Positions 1 through 6,636 of a stretch of 9,275 nt of DNA are shown here, in pieces. This DNA is from Alphaproteobacteria bacterium (GTDB taxonomy: Bacteria; Pseudomonadota; Alphaproteobacteria; Puniceispirillales; Puniceispirillaceae). The stretch lies in NCBI GenBank assembly GCA_011522945.1, contig WTHY01000049.1, forward strand, positions 1 through 9,275, in the 5' to 3' direction. How positions within the stretch are numbered: the first letter of the stretch is position 1; each line of letters opens with the position of its first letter. A program made the translations under genes and the position numbers. The notes below the pieces were generated by a model. That model was not told the DNA's origin and did no database searches. It saw only the letters and a program-made list of their open reading frames with translations.

Positions 1-1
1 A

Positions 2-763
2 AGCTGTTCGGGCGATTATTCTCACTATACTGGCAAACAGCTCGACAATTATGGCGCTGATGAAGCTGTCTCGATTATGTTATATGAAGAGACAGACCGC
101 TATGATGAAAATCGCTACAGCTTATGGGTGCTGTTCGATGATACGGATCCTGGCAATAATTGCAAAGTTGCCCCTGCTGATGCACCTGGTGACAGTGCAA
201 CGAACGCAGCAAAACTTGCGCATGCGAGAGCGAATAGTTACGGGCTAAAACATGGCGATGCTGAGGCTCTGGGATTTGATGGGCGACCATCATTACCAGA
301 TGGAACAAGATATTGTCATTTAGGCTTGCGTATGTCCAATATTGATGATGGCCGGACGTTAGATAATTCATCAGACATTTTCGTCTATGCTGATGATGAA
401 GCTGATTTTGTAGGCAGTATTGGTGATAATGGTACGGCAGGCGAATTCGTATCTTTTTCCGCATGGGATGATTATCCGGATGGTGCTGTCTTACCACTTA
501 CCCTGCCAGATGGCACCAGCGGAGATGCCTCAAACCCGCCTGAGCTTGCCTCCTATGATCAAGACCCGGATATGGATGGCATGTCAAATCCGCGTGTGGA
601 ACTCGAATTCTGGGATAGTGTGAATAACTGGAACATCAGAGCGCTTAATGCTGATAATGATGATGTTATTTTCCGTAGTTTCATGATTGATGATGATCCG
701 ACAACTGGAAACACAGCAATTGAAATTAATATTGATACATCCCAGCGCTGTCCAACCTCATAA
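2..763 (+). CDS. C-terminal part of an unrecognised Asp-rich, probably exported protein (5' end outside window)
   Basis: The reading frame is open from base 2 to the TAA at 761-763, giving 253 residues with no start of its own at the left edge. The internal ATG at 77 is therefore unlikely to be the true start. I do not recognise the family. The protein is strikingly acidic, with many Asp in short turns (DDTDPGNN, DDEAD, NADNDD, IDDDP). It has four cysteines, at about residues 2, 54, 105 and 250, a pattern that would suit disulfides outside the cytoplasm. Around residues 186-193 the run DQDPDMDG contains a DxDxDG element, the type of calcium-binding loop found in EF-hand, dockerin and thrombospondin type 3 repeats. 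No membrane segment is visible in this part. Export and calcium binding are inferences. The gene lies 74 bp upstream of the glutathione peroxidase on the same strand, but a possible promoter in the gap argues against strict co-transcription. Confidence 0.7.
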   Translation, partial: SCSGDYSHYTGKQLDNYGADEAVSIMLYEETDRYDENRYSLWVLFDDTDPGNNCKVAPADAPGDSATNAAKLAHARANSYGLKHGDAEALGFDGRPSLPDGTRYCHLGLRMSNIDDGRTLDNSSDIFVYADDEADFVGSIGDNGTAGEFVSFSAWDDYPDGAVLPLTLPDGTSGDASNPPELASYDQDPDMDGMSNPRVELEFWDSVNNWNIRALNADNDDVIFRSFMIDDDPTTGNTAIEINIDTSQRCPTS

Positions 764-774
764 ATGACTCTCTG

Positions 775-801
775 TTGACATAGCCTCAATCCAATTATTA
801 G
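775..801 (+). promoter_or_regulatory. Possible sigma-70-type promoter for the glutathione peroxidase gene
   Basis: A perfect TTGACA hexamer lies at 775-780 and TATTAG, four of six matches to TATAAT, at 796-801. The 15-bp spacing is short of the usual 16-18. A transcript from here would begin near 808, just after a GTG at 805 and upstream of the ATG at 838, so it would favour the ATG as the start. This is a motif match only. Confidence 0.3.
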
Positions 802-837
802 CCCGTGCGTACAAATGATTTTGTAGGTTTGTATGTG

Positions 838-1404
838 ATGCGTAGCTTTGCTCATATCTATATGTTTTTACTCTGCTTAGGATGGACACACATGACCCAT
901 GCCACATCTCAAAATGCTCATGATTTCTCATTCCCAGCTATCGATGGCGGACAGATCAACCTGTCTGACTTTGCTGGTAAAACAGTCCTCATCGTCAACA
1001 CAGCGTCGGCATGTGGATTTACCGGGCAATATGATGGATTACAGTCCTTATGGGAAACTTATCGAGATAAAGGGCTTGTGGTGATTGCGGTCCCAAGCAA
1101 TGATTTCGGGGCACAAGAGACAGGCACAAATGCAGACATAAAATCCTTTTGTGAGGTGAATTTTAGCGTGGATTTCCCCATGGCAGAAAAACAAATCGTC
1201 AAAGGGGATAACGCACATCCCTTCTTTAATTGGATTATCTCAGAACTTGGCAGCGCATCTCGGCCGCGCTGGAATTTCTATAAATACCTCATTGGTCCAG
1301 ATGGAAATGCCATTCAATGGTTTTCTTCAATGACAGGCCCAGAATCGCGTAAACTCATAAGAACGCTAGAAGCAAACCTAACCCAAGCTCAAGCGGCTAG
1401 CTAA
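838..1404 (+). CDS. gpx: Exported thiol-dependent glutathione peroxidase family protein
   Basis: This 188-residue protein should reduce hydrogen peroxide and organic hydroperoxides through a cysteine thiol. The peroxidatic Cys59 lies in NTASACGFTGQ, which is the cysteine and not the selenocysteine form. Gln93 lies in SNDFGAQETG and the catalytic Trp in RPRWNFYKYL, completing the usual active site. Cys105 in SFCEVNF is 46 residues after Cys59, the same spacing as the peroxidatic and resolving cysteines of yeast Gpx3 (36 and 82). Thioredoxin is therefore a likelier electron donor than glutathione. Residues 1-22 form a plausible signal peptide with a hydrophobic core (IYMFLLCLGW) and a possible cut after THA, which points to the periplasm. 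The frame is also open from a GTG at 805, but the ATG at 838 puts the signal peptide at the N-terminus and has GTAGG about 10 bases upstream. The family call is firm; the start and export are less sure. Confidence 0.93.
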   Translation: MRSFAHIYMFLLCLGWTHMTHATSQNAHDFSFPAIDGGQINLSDFAGKTVLIVNTASACGFTGQYDGLQSLWETYRDKGLVVIAVPSNDFGAQETGTNADIKSFCEVNFSVDFPMAEKQIVKGDNAHPFFNWIISELGSASRPRWNFYKYLIGPDGNAIQWFSSMTGPESRKLIRTLEANLTQAQAAS

Positions 1405-1773
1405 CCAACTATTTAAGCGCATGACCACCCAAGCTAGCAACTAACAAGCAAGCTAAACCCGCCTACTACCGTAGCCAGTAGCTAGGCAGCCTATTACGTG
1501 CAATAGCTAGACAAGCCACAAACTAATTAGCCGGCTAAAAATTTTAGCGAAACAGGCCAGCAGCTCAATAGCCGGCCAAACCGTTCTCATAAGCTATTGG
1601 CTAGATGGCTGGTTAAACCTAATTGCCACCTGCACTAATCAGCTTGGCAACTAGCGAGGCACTTAGCCATTATAAAAGGGGCAGCATAAGCAAAAAAGCA
1701 AGCTGAGTATGGTATCACGTCTAACCCGCCTCATAAATCCAAGCCAATAGAATATCTAAACCATATATGCGGC
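1405..1773. other. Convergent intergenic spacer dense in CTAG, AGCTA and TAGCC/GGCTA words
   Basis: No gene, tRNA or convincing T-tract terminator is visible here, although two convergent genes end at its borders. CTAG occurs at 1434, 1482, 1507, 1601 and 1651, with further copies at both borders (1397 and 1774). CTAG is scarce in many bacterial genomes. AGCTA and TAGCC/GGCTA also recur many times. GCTAGCT at 1396-1402 can pair with AGCTAGC at 1432-1438 across a 29-base loop. The words AAGCAAGCT and AACCCGCCT occur in the same order at 1446 and 1456 and again at 1696 and 1723. This may be a decayed repeat element or simply low-complexity spacer; I cannot assign a function. Confidence 0.5.
1527..1548. 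repeat. Two overlapping palindromes
   Basis: TTAGCCGGCTAA at 1527-1538 is a perfect 12-bp palindrome. It overlaps a second inverted repeat at 1534-1548, GCTAAAA and TTTTAGC around a single A. Only one of the two could be extruded at a time. The T-run is inside the second arm and not after a stem, so this is a poor rho-independent terminator. It could be a protein-binding site or a chance product of the word-rich spacer. Confidence 0.45.
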
Positions 1774-2613
1774 CTAGCGCATCAAATTGATTTTGAGCTT
1801 CATAGATTGCCGTTTATCCTTCGGCAAATGTCGATTGAGATACCTATTCACAACGCCAAATAGCAAAATTACGATAAATGTCAGCGCAATGAAATAGGCA
1901 GCAACAATTGGATAGGGAATGAAGGGATTAAAGGTCTTATCAGCAAAATAGCTTGCGTAATATAAGGCATCACCAGATTGCCTCCATGCTGGGAACCCGC
2001 TGAAATAGACAAGACTTGTCGCGTGAAACATAAAGATAGCTTCATTAGTATAAGCAGGCCAAGACAGGCGTAACATCGTCGGCCAGATAATACGCAAAAA
2101 CCTTTTACGGCCACGCATCCCATAGGCATTTGCCGCCTCAACCTCTCCCACGGGGACAGACTGAAGGGCACCATAGAATATTTCAGCTGCATAGGCAGAT
2201 GTATTGCAAAATAGCACGATTAGAGCGCCTAGCCATGCACGGGTTAGCCACCTTGTTTCAGCATTAAGCTCAACAAAGCCAAGATCCAATGCAATGCCGA
2301 CTTTCGGCAGCAACACAAATAGTTCATAGGCACAGAAGAACTGGATTAAAAGCGGCGATCCCCGAAATAGAAAGACAAATGCCCTTGCCGGCAAATTTGC
2401 TACTTTATTATGGCTTGCTTTGCCAAGCGCTAACAGGGTTGCAAAGACAAACCCTAAAGCTAAGGCAAATACCCCAAAATAGACATTCCAGATCATACCA
2501 GACCCTATCAGAACTATCTGTTCACATAAGGTTATGTCAGATTTTGGAAGTAGGCGCTCCCCTATCCCAATAGACCTTAGGCCATAATCCGAAATTGTCT
2601 GCCAGCAACTCAC
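1774..2613 (-). CDS. Polar amino acid ABC transporter permease, HisM-like
   Basis: This 279-residue protein is one of two inner-membrane subunits of the importer. The permease signature EAA---G occurs at residues 159-165 (EAANAYG) within a loop running to about Pro178, which contacts the ATPase. RGSPLLIQFF near residues 84-93 matches the conserved RGTPLL segment of HisM-type permeases. Hydrophobic stretches at about 40-63, 78-101, 126-148, 190-207 and 233-256 suggest five or so membrane helices. At 279 residues it is longer than E. coli HisM (238), mainly through a longer N-terminus and an insertion near 105-125. It starts at GTG (2613-2611), which overlaps the stop of the upstream permease in GTGA, a layout typical of translational coupling. 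The pairing with a HisQ-like gene fixes the family. The substrate is inferred from the binding protein. Confidence 0.93.
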   Translation of the reverse strand: MSCWQTISDYGLRSIGIGERLLPKSDITLCEQIVLIGSGMIWNVYFGVFALALGFVFATLLALGKASHNKVANLPARAFVFLFRGSPLLIQFFCAYELFVLLPKVGIALDLGFVELNAETRWLTRAWLGALIVLFCNTSAYAAEIFYGALQSVPVGEVEAANAYGMRGRKRFLRIIWPTMLRLSWPAYTNEAIFMFHATSLVYFSGFPAWRQSGDALYYASYFADKTFNPFIPYPIVAAYFIALTFIVILLFGVVNRYLNRHLPKDKRQSMKLKINLMR

Positions 2614-3488
2614 GACAGCACCTTTGCAGTCTTACCGGCCATCGTTGCCTGCCCATATGATAGGCGCTGCATAAGACGCGCAAAGATTTTTTCAGATAGA
2701 AATGTCAGCAGCAGATAAAATACCAATAGGCCTAGGAAGTAATATACCCGCCAGTCTGGATGCGCATAGGTATAGGCAGAGGTTTTTGAGCCTCCCAGCT
2801 CACGCGCCCAATACACAATATCTTCTACACCAAGCAAAAACAGCAAAGGTGTTGCTTTCACAAGAATCATCCAAAGATTGGAAAGGCCTGGTAAAGCATA
2901 GACCCATAGCTGGGGCAATAAAATGCGCCAAAAAATCTGGCGGTTCGTCATGCCATAAGCTGATCCTGTTTCAATTTGCGCTTTCGGCACTGCGCGCATG
3001 GCACCTGCAATCACATTGCCTGCAAAAGCGCCAAAGACGATAGCAAACCCTAGCACGGCAAGACCAAACCCATAGATTTCATGTATCCATTGCGGGTCTG
3101 TCCCTAACGGTAGCTTTGCAATGTCGCACACAATAAAGTCATTTCCCTGCCAAATTGGCTCAAGGACATCAGGGCATAGTATTTTATGGCGTATCAATTC
3201 GATCAACTGATCCAGAGCAATGGGAACAAATAGGAAAAATACAATATCTGGCACCCCTCTTACCATCGCGATATAGCTGCGCCCAAACCAGCGCAAGGGT
3301 AAAATATGTGAGCGGCTAGACAGAGCGCCAAAAAATCCAAATAACAAAGCAGATGGCGCGGCAATAGCTAGTAATAACAACACTGTGCCAAAGGATGCGT
3401 AAAAGGCGCCATGCTTTGCTGTTGTGAGATAACAAGCAAGCCAACGAAATCCATCTAATAATTTTGGTTCGGCACAAAATTCAAACAT
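2610..3488 (-). CDS. Polar amino acid ABC transporter permease, HisQ-like
   Basis: This 292-residue inner-membrane subunit pairs with the downstream HisM-like protein. RGVPDIV at 78-84 matches the RGVPDL segment of HisQ-type permeases. The ATPase-contact loop is at about 171-192, with a degenerate signature (ETGSAYG, residues 173-179, in place of EAA---G). Membrane helices are likely near 30-57, 70-98, 138-163, 195-222 and 247-268. It is longer than E. coli HisQ (228). Part of the excess is a roughly 40-residue insertion after the second helix, near residues 98-138, that carries two cysteines (about 105 and 121) and may form a periplasmic loop. An in-frame stop lies three codons upstream of the ATG, so the start cannot be further 5'. 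I see no good Shine-Dalgarno sequence. The gene follows a hairpin terminator by about 120 bp, so it depends on readthrough or a promoter I cannot identify. Confidence 0.92.
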   Translation of the reverse strand: MFEFCAEPKLLDGFRWLACYLTTAKHGAFYASFGTVLLLLAIAAPSALLFGFFGALSSRSHILPLRWFGRSYIAMVRGVPDIVFFLFVPIALDQLIELIRHKILCPDVLEPIWQGNDFIVCDIAKLPLGTDPQWIHEIYGFGLAVLGFAIVFGAFAGNVIAGAMRAVPKAQIETGSAYGMTNRQIFWRILLPQLWVYALPGLSNLWMILVKATPLLFLLGVEDIVYWARELGGSKTSAYTYAHPDWRVYYFLGLLVFYLLLTFLSEKIFARLMQRLSYGQATMAGKTAKVLS

Positions 3489-3610
3489 ACAATATTATTG
3501 TCTAACTATCAGTTTCTTAGGAACAAAAAAAATTGTGAACCGTAATGAGAACACGAAATACAAAGCAGATTTGGTTTCAGTGACATAGACCTAGCCGACC
3601 CCCGTTACGG

Positions 3611-3636
3611 AAAAGGCGGCATAGATATATGCCGCC
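3611..3636 (-). terminator. Rho-independent terminator between binding-protein and permease genes
   Basis: On the minus strand a perfect 9-bp stem (GGCGGCATA with TATGCCGCC, loop TATC) is followed at once by TTTT. It lies 37 bp past the binding-protein stop and about 120 bp before the permease start. Its place inside the transporter gene set suggests partial termination, lowering permease mRNA relative to the binding protein. A hairpin alone can also act by shielding the upstream mRNA from 3' decay. Confidence 0.8.
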
Positions 3637-3673
3637 CTTTCAACATTTTGTAATCGCCTATTGCTGTTAGACC

Positions 3674-4396
3674 TTAGTATGTCCCAGCATCATCACCAAA
3701 ATACTGGATGATAAGCTTGTTCAGGCTGCCGTCTGACTTCATAGAAGCAATGGCTTTGTTCATCTTGTCTTTTAGGGCTCCATCTGATTCACGGACTCCC
3801 ATACCAACACCGCCACCAAGTGCGATTTGGCCAGCAATTTCCATCTCGCCATTTGATTCGGCAACGATAGGTGCAAGAAACTCACCATCCGCAAGAACAG
3901 CGTCAGCTTCACCATTACGTACAGCTGCAATTGTCTCGTCTGGCGTGGCAAATTCTAGTAATGTTGCACCACTTGCTGCGATATGGTCAGCGTGGATTGT
4001 GCCTGTTTGTGCTGCGATCACACCGCCATTCATATCAACTGAAGCCCCTGATAGTGCTGCATAGAATGATGGTGATGGTGGAATGTAATCTTGCGTGAAA
4101 TCAATCACTTCATCACGCTCAGCTGTGATAGACATACCAGCGATAATTGTATCATAGTTGCCAGAGACTAGATTTGGAATGATCGAGTCCCAATCATTTG
4201 TTACCCAAACACAATCAAGGCCAGCACGCTTGCAAAGCTCGTCACCAAGATCACGTTCAAAACCAGCAACTTCGCCATTATCATCGATAAAGTTATATGG
4301 AGGATACGCACCTTCTGTACCCATACGGATTGTATCAGCTAGTGCTGGGCCTGCCATAACTGCTGTCATAACAGCAGTGATTAGTAGCTTTTTCAT
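3674..4396 (-). CDS. Periplasmic amino acid-binding protein of an ABC importer, HisJ/ArgT type
   Basis: This 240-residue solute-binding protein captures the substrate in the periplasm and delivers it to the two permeases. Residues 1-20 are a clear signal peptide ending ALA, giving a mature start at Asp21 in DTIRMGTEGAYPPYNF, the family's usual opening. Cys55 and Cys62 in ELCKRAGLDC match the spacing of the single disulfide of HisJ (Cys38-Cys45). Arg94 in MSITAERDE corresponds to HisJ Arg77, which binds the ligand carboxylate. Asp170 in LADGEF corresponds to the Asp that binds the alpha-amino group. Family resemblance favours a basic amino acid such as arginine, lysine, ornithine or histidine, or an opine, but the side-chain pocket is too divergent to choose. 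GGGAGAGA lies four bases before the ATG and is the strongest ribosome binding site of the transporter genes. The ATPase gene ends 30 bp upstream. Confidence 0.94.
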   Translation of the reverse strand: MKKLLITAVMTAVMAGPALADTIRMGTEGAYPPYNFIDDNGEVAGFERDLGDELCKRAGLDCVWVTNDWDSIIPNLVSGNYDTIIAGMSITAERDEVIDFTQDYIPPSPSFYAALSGASVDMNGGVIAAQTGTIHADHIAASGATLLEFATPDETIAAVRNGEADAVLADGEFLAPIVAESNGEMEIAGQIALGGGVGMGVRESDGALKDKMNKAIASMKSDGSLNKLIIQYFGDDAGTY

Positions 4397-4426
4397 TTGC
4401 TCTCTCCCAAAATGAGCGCGTTTTAC

Positions 4427-5200
4427 CTAAAACGCAGCAGTCGCGCTTAAAAACTGCTGCAATCTCGTTGTTTGAGGCCTTTTGAAAATCGCTTCAGCGC
4501 TTCCCTGCTCAGCAACGACACCATCATTTAAAAATAATACTTCATCTGACACATCATAGGCTAGCTTCATATCATGCGTCACCAAAATCATTGTCCTGCC
4601 TTCATCAGCTAGCTGTTTGATAACCTTTACAACCTCTTGTTCCATTTCCGGATCTAAAGCAGAGGTAGGTTCGTCGAATAATAAGGCTTTTGGCTCCATC
4701 GCCAGCGCCCGGGCGATGGCTGCTCGTTGCTGTTGTCCCCCTGATAATTGTGCAGGGTAGGCATTTGCCTTATCGCCAATGCCAACCTTATTTAACAGGA
4801 TATTGGCCCTTTCAATCATCTCCTGCTTATCCTTGCCAAGCACAGTCACAGGGGCCTCGATGACATTTTGCAAAACACTCATATGAGACCATAAGTTAAA
4901 CTGCTGAAACACCATAGAGAGCTGCGTGCGCATGGCTATAAGCTGCGCCTTATCAGCAGGGCTACGCGGCGCCTCATCTGTCCAGCGCACCGCCTCACCA
5001 TCAAAATAAATATCTCCGCTTTCAGCCAGCTCAAGCAAGTTCGCACAGCGTAGTAATGTTGATTTACCAGAGCCTGATGAGCCAATTAGGGAGACTACTT
5101 TGCCTTGATGGGCTGTCAAACTGACGCCTTTCAAGACATCAAGACCATCAAAAGACTTATGCAGATGACGCAGCTCTAAAATGACTTTTTCTTTAGACAA
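4427..5200 (-). CDS. Polar amino acid ABC transporter ATP-binding protein, HisP/OccP-like
   Basis: This 257-residue cytoplasmic ATPase powers the importer and is nearly the length of HisP (258). Walker A is GSSGSGKST at 40-48, the Q-loop Gln is near 99 in FQQFNLWSHM, the signature LSGGQQQR is at 152-159, Walker B ALLFDEP is at 172-178 with Glu177 as the catalytic base, and the switch His is 209 in VTHD. All catalytic motifs are intact. FNLWSHMSVLQNVIEAP is characteristic of the HisP/OccP branch. The start appears to be TTG at 5200: an in-frame stop lies at 5216-5218 and no ATG or GTG falls between. Only a weak AGGG precedes it. The gene is the first of the leftward transporter set, and its promoter should lie in the 5201-5425 spacer. 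Confidence 0.95.
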   Translation of the reverse strand: MSKEKVILELRHLHKSFDGLDVLKGVSLTAHQGKVVSLIGSSGSGKSTLLRCANLLELAESGDIYFDGEAVRWTDEAPRSPADKAQLIAMRTQLSMVFQQFNLWSHMSVLQNVIEAPVTVLGKDKQEMIERANILLNKVGIGDKANAYPAQLSGGQQQRAAIARALAMEPKALLFDEPTSALDPEMEQEVVKVIKQLADEGRTMILVTHDMKLAYDVSDEVLFLNDGVVAEQGSAEAIFKRPQTTRLQQFLSATAAF

Positions 5201-5303
5201 AATTATGAACCAGCCCTATTCAAAAACACAGGATTGCTGGTAATTTCTATCTGAATTGGCACGTAATGACCAGAGACTTACTGTTTGCACCTATAAAAAT
5301 ATG

Positions 5304-5318
5304 TGGCTAATCTAGCCA
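5304..5318. promoter_or_regulatory. 15-bp inverted repeat in a divergent intergenic region, possible operator
   Basis: TGGCTA and TAGCCA flank ATC, forming a perfect inverted repeat near the centre of the 225-bp spacer between the ATPase gene and trhO, a little over 100 bp from each start. Position and symmetry suit a dimeric regulator. However, GGCTA/TAGCC words are common in this genome's spacers, so it may be background. I found no convincing promoter hexamers for either direction. Confidence 0.3.
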
Positions 5319-5425
5319 GTTTACAGCACTGACTTGCAGCTATGGCTGGCAAAATGCTATAGGATGGCGCCATGCGAGTGAAAGTATATATCGTATTTCA
5401 ATAGGACCGGAATAAATAGACTAAA

Positions 5426-6427
5426 ATGACTGTCATTTTTGATCCAGACATGCCGCAAACATCTGATTTTGTGATTGCAGCTTTATACAAGTTTGAAACG
5501 CTGAGCGATATCGCAGCATGGCAGACAACTTTGCGCGAGCTGACCACCAAACTCGATATGTCTGGCACAATATTACTTGCTGAAGAAGGTCTGAATGGTA
5601 CTGTTGCTGGCAGATATGAATCTATTGGCGCGTTTATTAGTTTTCTACGCAGCACGGATGAATTCCAGGATATTGATGTTAAATATGCAACAGATACGCG
5701 CTGCCCGTTTCACCGGATGAAAGTCCGCCTAAAACGTGAAATCGTCTCTATGGGTCGTCCAGAGGTGCAGCCAGCTAAAATGACAGGAACTTATGTAGCA
5801 CCGGAAGACTGGAACGATCTCATTTCAGATCCAGAGGTAATGGTAGTCGACACACGTAACGACTATGAGGTGGCTATTGGCCAGTTTAAAGGTGCTGTAA
5901 ATCCGCATACACAGAGCTTTCGGCAATTCCCAGACTGGGCGCAGGCGCTTGCCGATATGCCCGAGGAAAGCCGCCCAAGAAAATTAGCTATGTATTGCAC
6001 AGGCGGCATCAGATGCGAGAAATCAACGGCTTTGATGCAGCAGATAGGATTTGATGAGGTTTATCACCTTAAGGGTGGTATCTTAAAATATTTTGAAGAA
6101 GTACCTGAGGATGAAAGCCTTTGGGAAGGTGAATGTTTCGTTTTTGATAATCGTGTAGCTGTTGATCATGCTTTGAATAAGGGCCAATATGATATGTGTC
6201 ATGCCTGCCGCATGCCTCTATCAGAAGATGATATCAAGTCAAATGCGTTTCAAGCAGGCGTAAGCTGTCCACATTGCATCACAAGCACTACCGCCGCCCA
6301 GAGACAGCGTTTTGCTGAAAGACAAAAACAGATAAAGCTGGCAAAGCAACGAGGTGAATCACATATAGGTGTGAACCCGCGCCAACAAGAACAAACTACT
6401 CAGACGAAAGAGGATAAAGAGAGCTAG
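5426..6427 (+). CDS. trhO: tRNA uridine(34) hydroxylase, rhodanese-domain family
   Basis: This 333-residue protein belongs to the YceA/UPF0176 family, whose members use oxygen to hydroxylate wobble uridine 34 to ho5U, the first step to cmo5U/mo5U in tRNAs. Residues about 13-105 form the N-terminal domain with the conserved LLAEEGLNGTVAG and CPFHRMKVRLKREIV segments. A rhodanese domain follows at about 125-225 with the active-site loop YCTGGIRCEKS, Cys191 being the likely catalytic residue. Beyond it are two CxxC pairs (Cys258/261 in MCHACR and Cys281/284 in SCPHC), a possible zinc site seen in this family. The last 45 or so residues are rich in Gln, Lys and Arg and look disordered. The ATG at 5426 has only distant purine runs upstream (GGAA, 13 bases), so translation initiation may be weak. 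It is transcribed away from the transporter genes and stands alone. Confidence 0.93.
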   Translation: MTVIFDPDMPQTSDFVIAALYKFETLSDIAAWQTTLRELTTKLDMSGTILLAEEGLNGTVAGRYESIGAFISFLRSTDEFQDIDVKYATDTRCPFHRMKVRLKREIVSMGRPEVQPAKMTGTYVAPEDWNDLISDPEVMVVDTRNDYEVAIGQFKGAVNPHTQSFRQFPDWAQALADMPEESRPRKLAMYCTGGIRCEKSTALMQQIGFDEVYHLKGGILKYFEEVPEDESLWEGECFVFDNRVAVDHALNKGQYDMCHACRMPLSEDDIKSNAFQAGVSCPHCITSTTAAQRQRFAERQKQIKLAKQRGESHIGVNPRQQEQTTQTKEDKES

Positions 6428-6449
6428 TTTGCGTTACCGGTAGCTACCC

Positions 6450-6468
6450 GCCCATAGCAACGATGGGC
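6450..6468 (+). terminator. Weak hairpin after trhO
   Basis: GCCCAT and ATGGGC form a 6-bp stem with a 7-base loop 22 bp past the trhO stop. The following bases are AATAGTTT and not a clean T-run, so termination strength is doubtful. GGTAGCTACC, a perfect palindrome, lies just before it at 6439-6448. The word TAGTTTGCG flanks both (6425-6433 and 6471-6479). The rest of the convergent spacer to 6636 shows nothing I can name. Confidence 0.3.
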
Positions 6469-6636
6469 AATAGTTTGCGAATTCACAGTCACCACCTCTA
6501 ATCACCTGACTTTGTGTCTATGAAAGGCACTTTTATCTCAGTGGCAAGATGAGCTGAATTGACCCAGCCTCACCATGCTTATGGTCTGTAAACTAGACAT
6601 TTATGCATCCAAAAGGCACTGGGACGGCCTCAGCTG

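Noticed and set aside
805..837. Upstream GTG start extending the glutathione peroxidase by 11 residues
   Set aside because: The extension (VRTNDFVGLYV) pushes the signal-like segment inward, and the GTG lies at or before the start of transcription implied by the TTGACA element. The ATG at 838 fits better.
1396..1438. Terminator hairpin for the glutathione peroxidase gene (GCTAGCT with AGCTAGC)
   Set aside because: The loop is 29 bases, the stem overlaps the stop codon and no T-run follows. The pairing is expected from repeated near-palindromic words.
1405..1773. CRISPR array, tRNA cluster or insertion sequence in the spacer
   Set aside because: The repeated words are 4-9 bp and irregularly spaced, no tRNA arm motifs are seen, and no transposase or paired terminal repeats are present.
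5334..5363. Promoter for trhO (TTGCAG with TATAGG, 18-bp spacing)
   Set aside because: The -35 matches only three of six consensus bases, and similar AT-rich matches occur throughout this spacer.
6572..6585. Small hairpin ACCAT-GCTT-ATGGT as a terminator in the convergent spacer
   Set aside because: The stem is only 5 bp, AT-leaning, and lacks a T-run on either strand.
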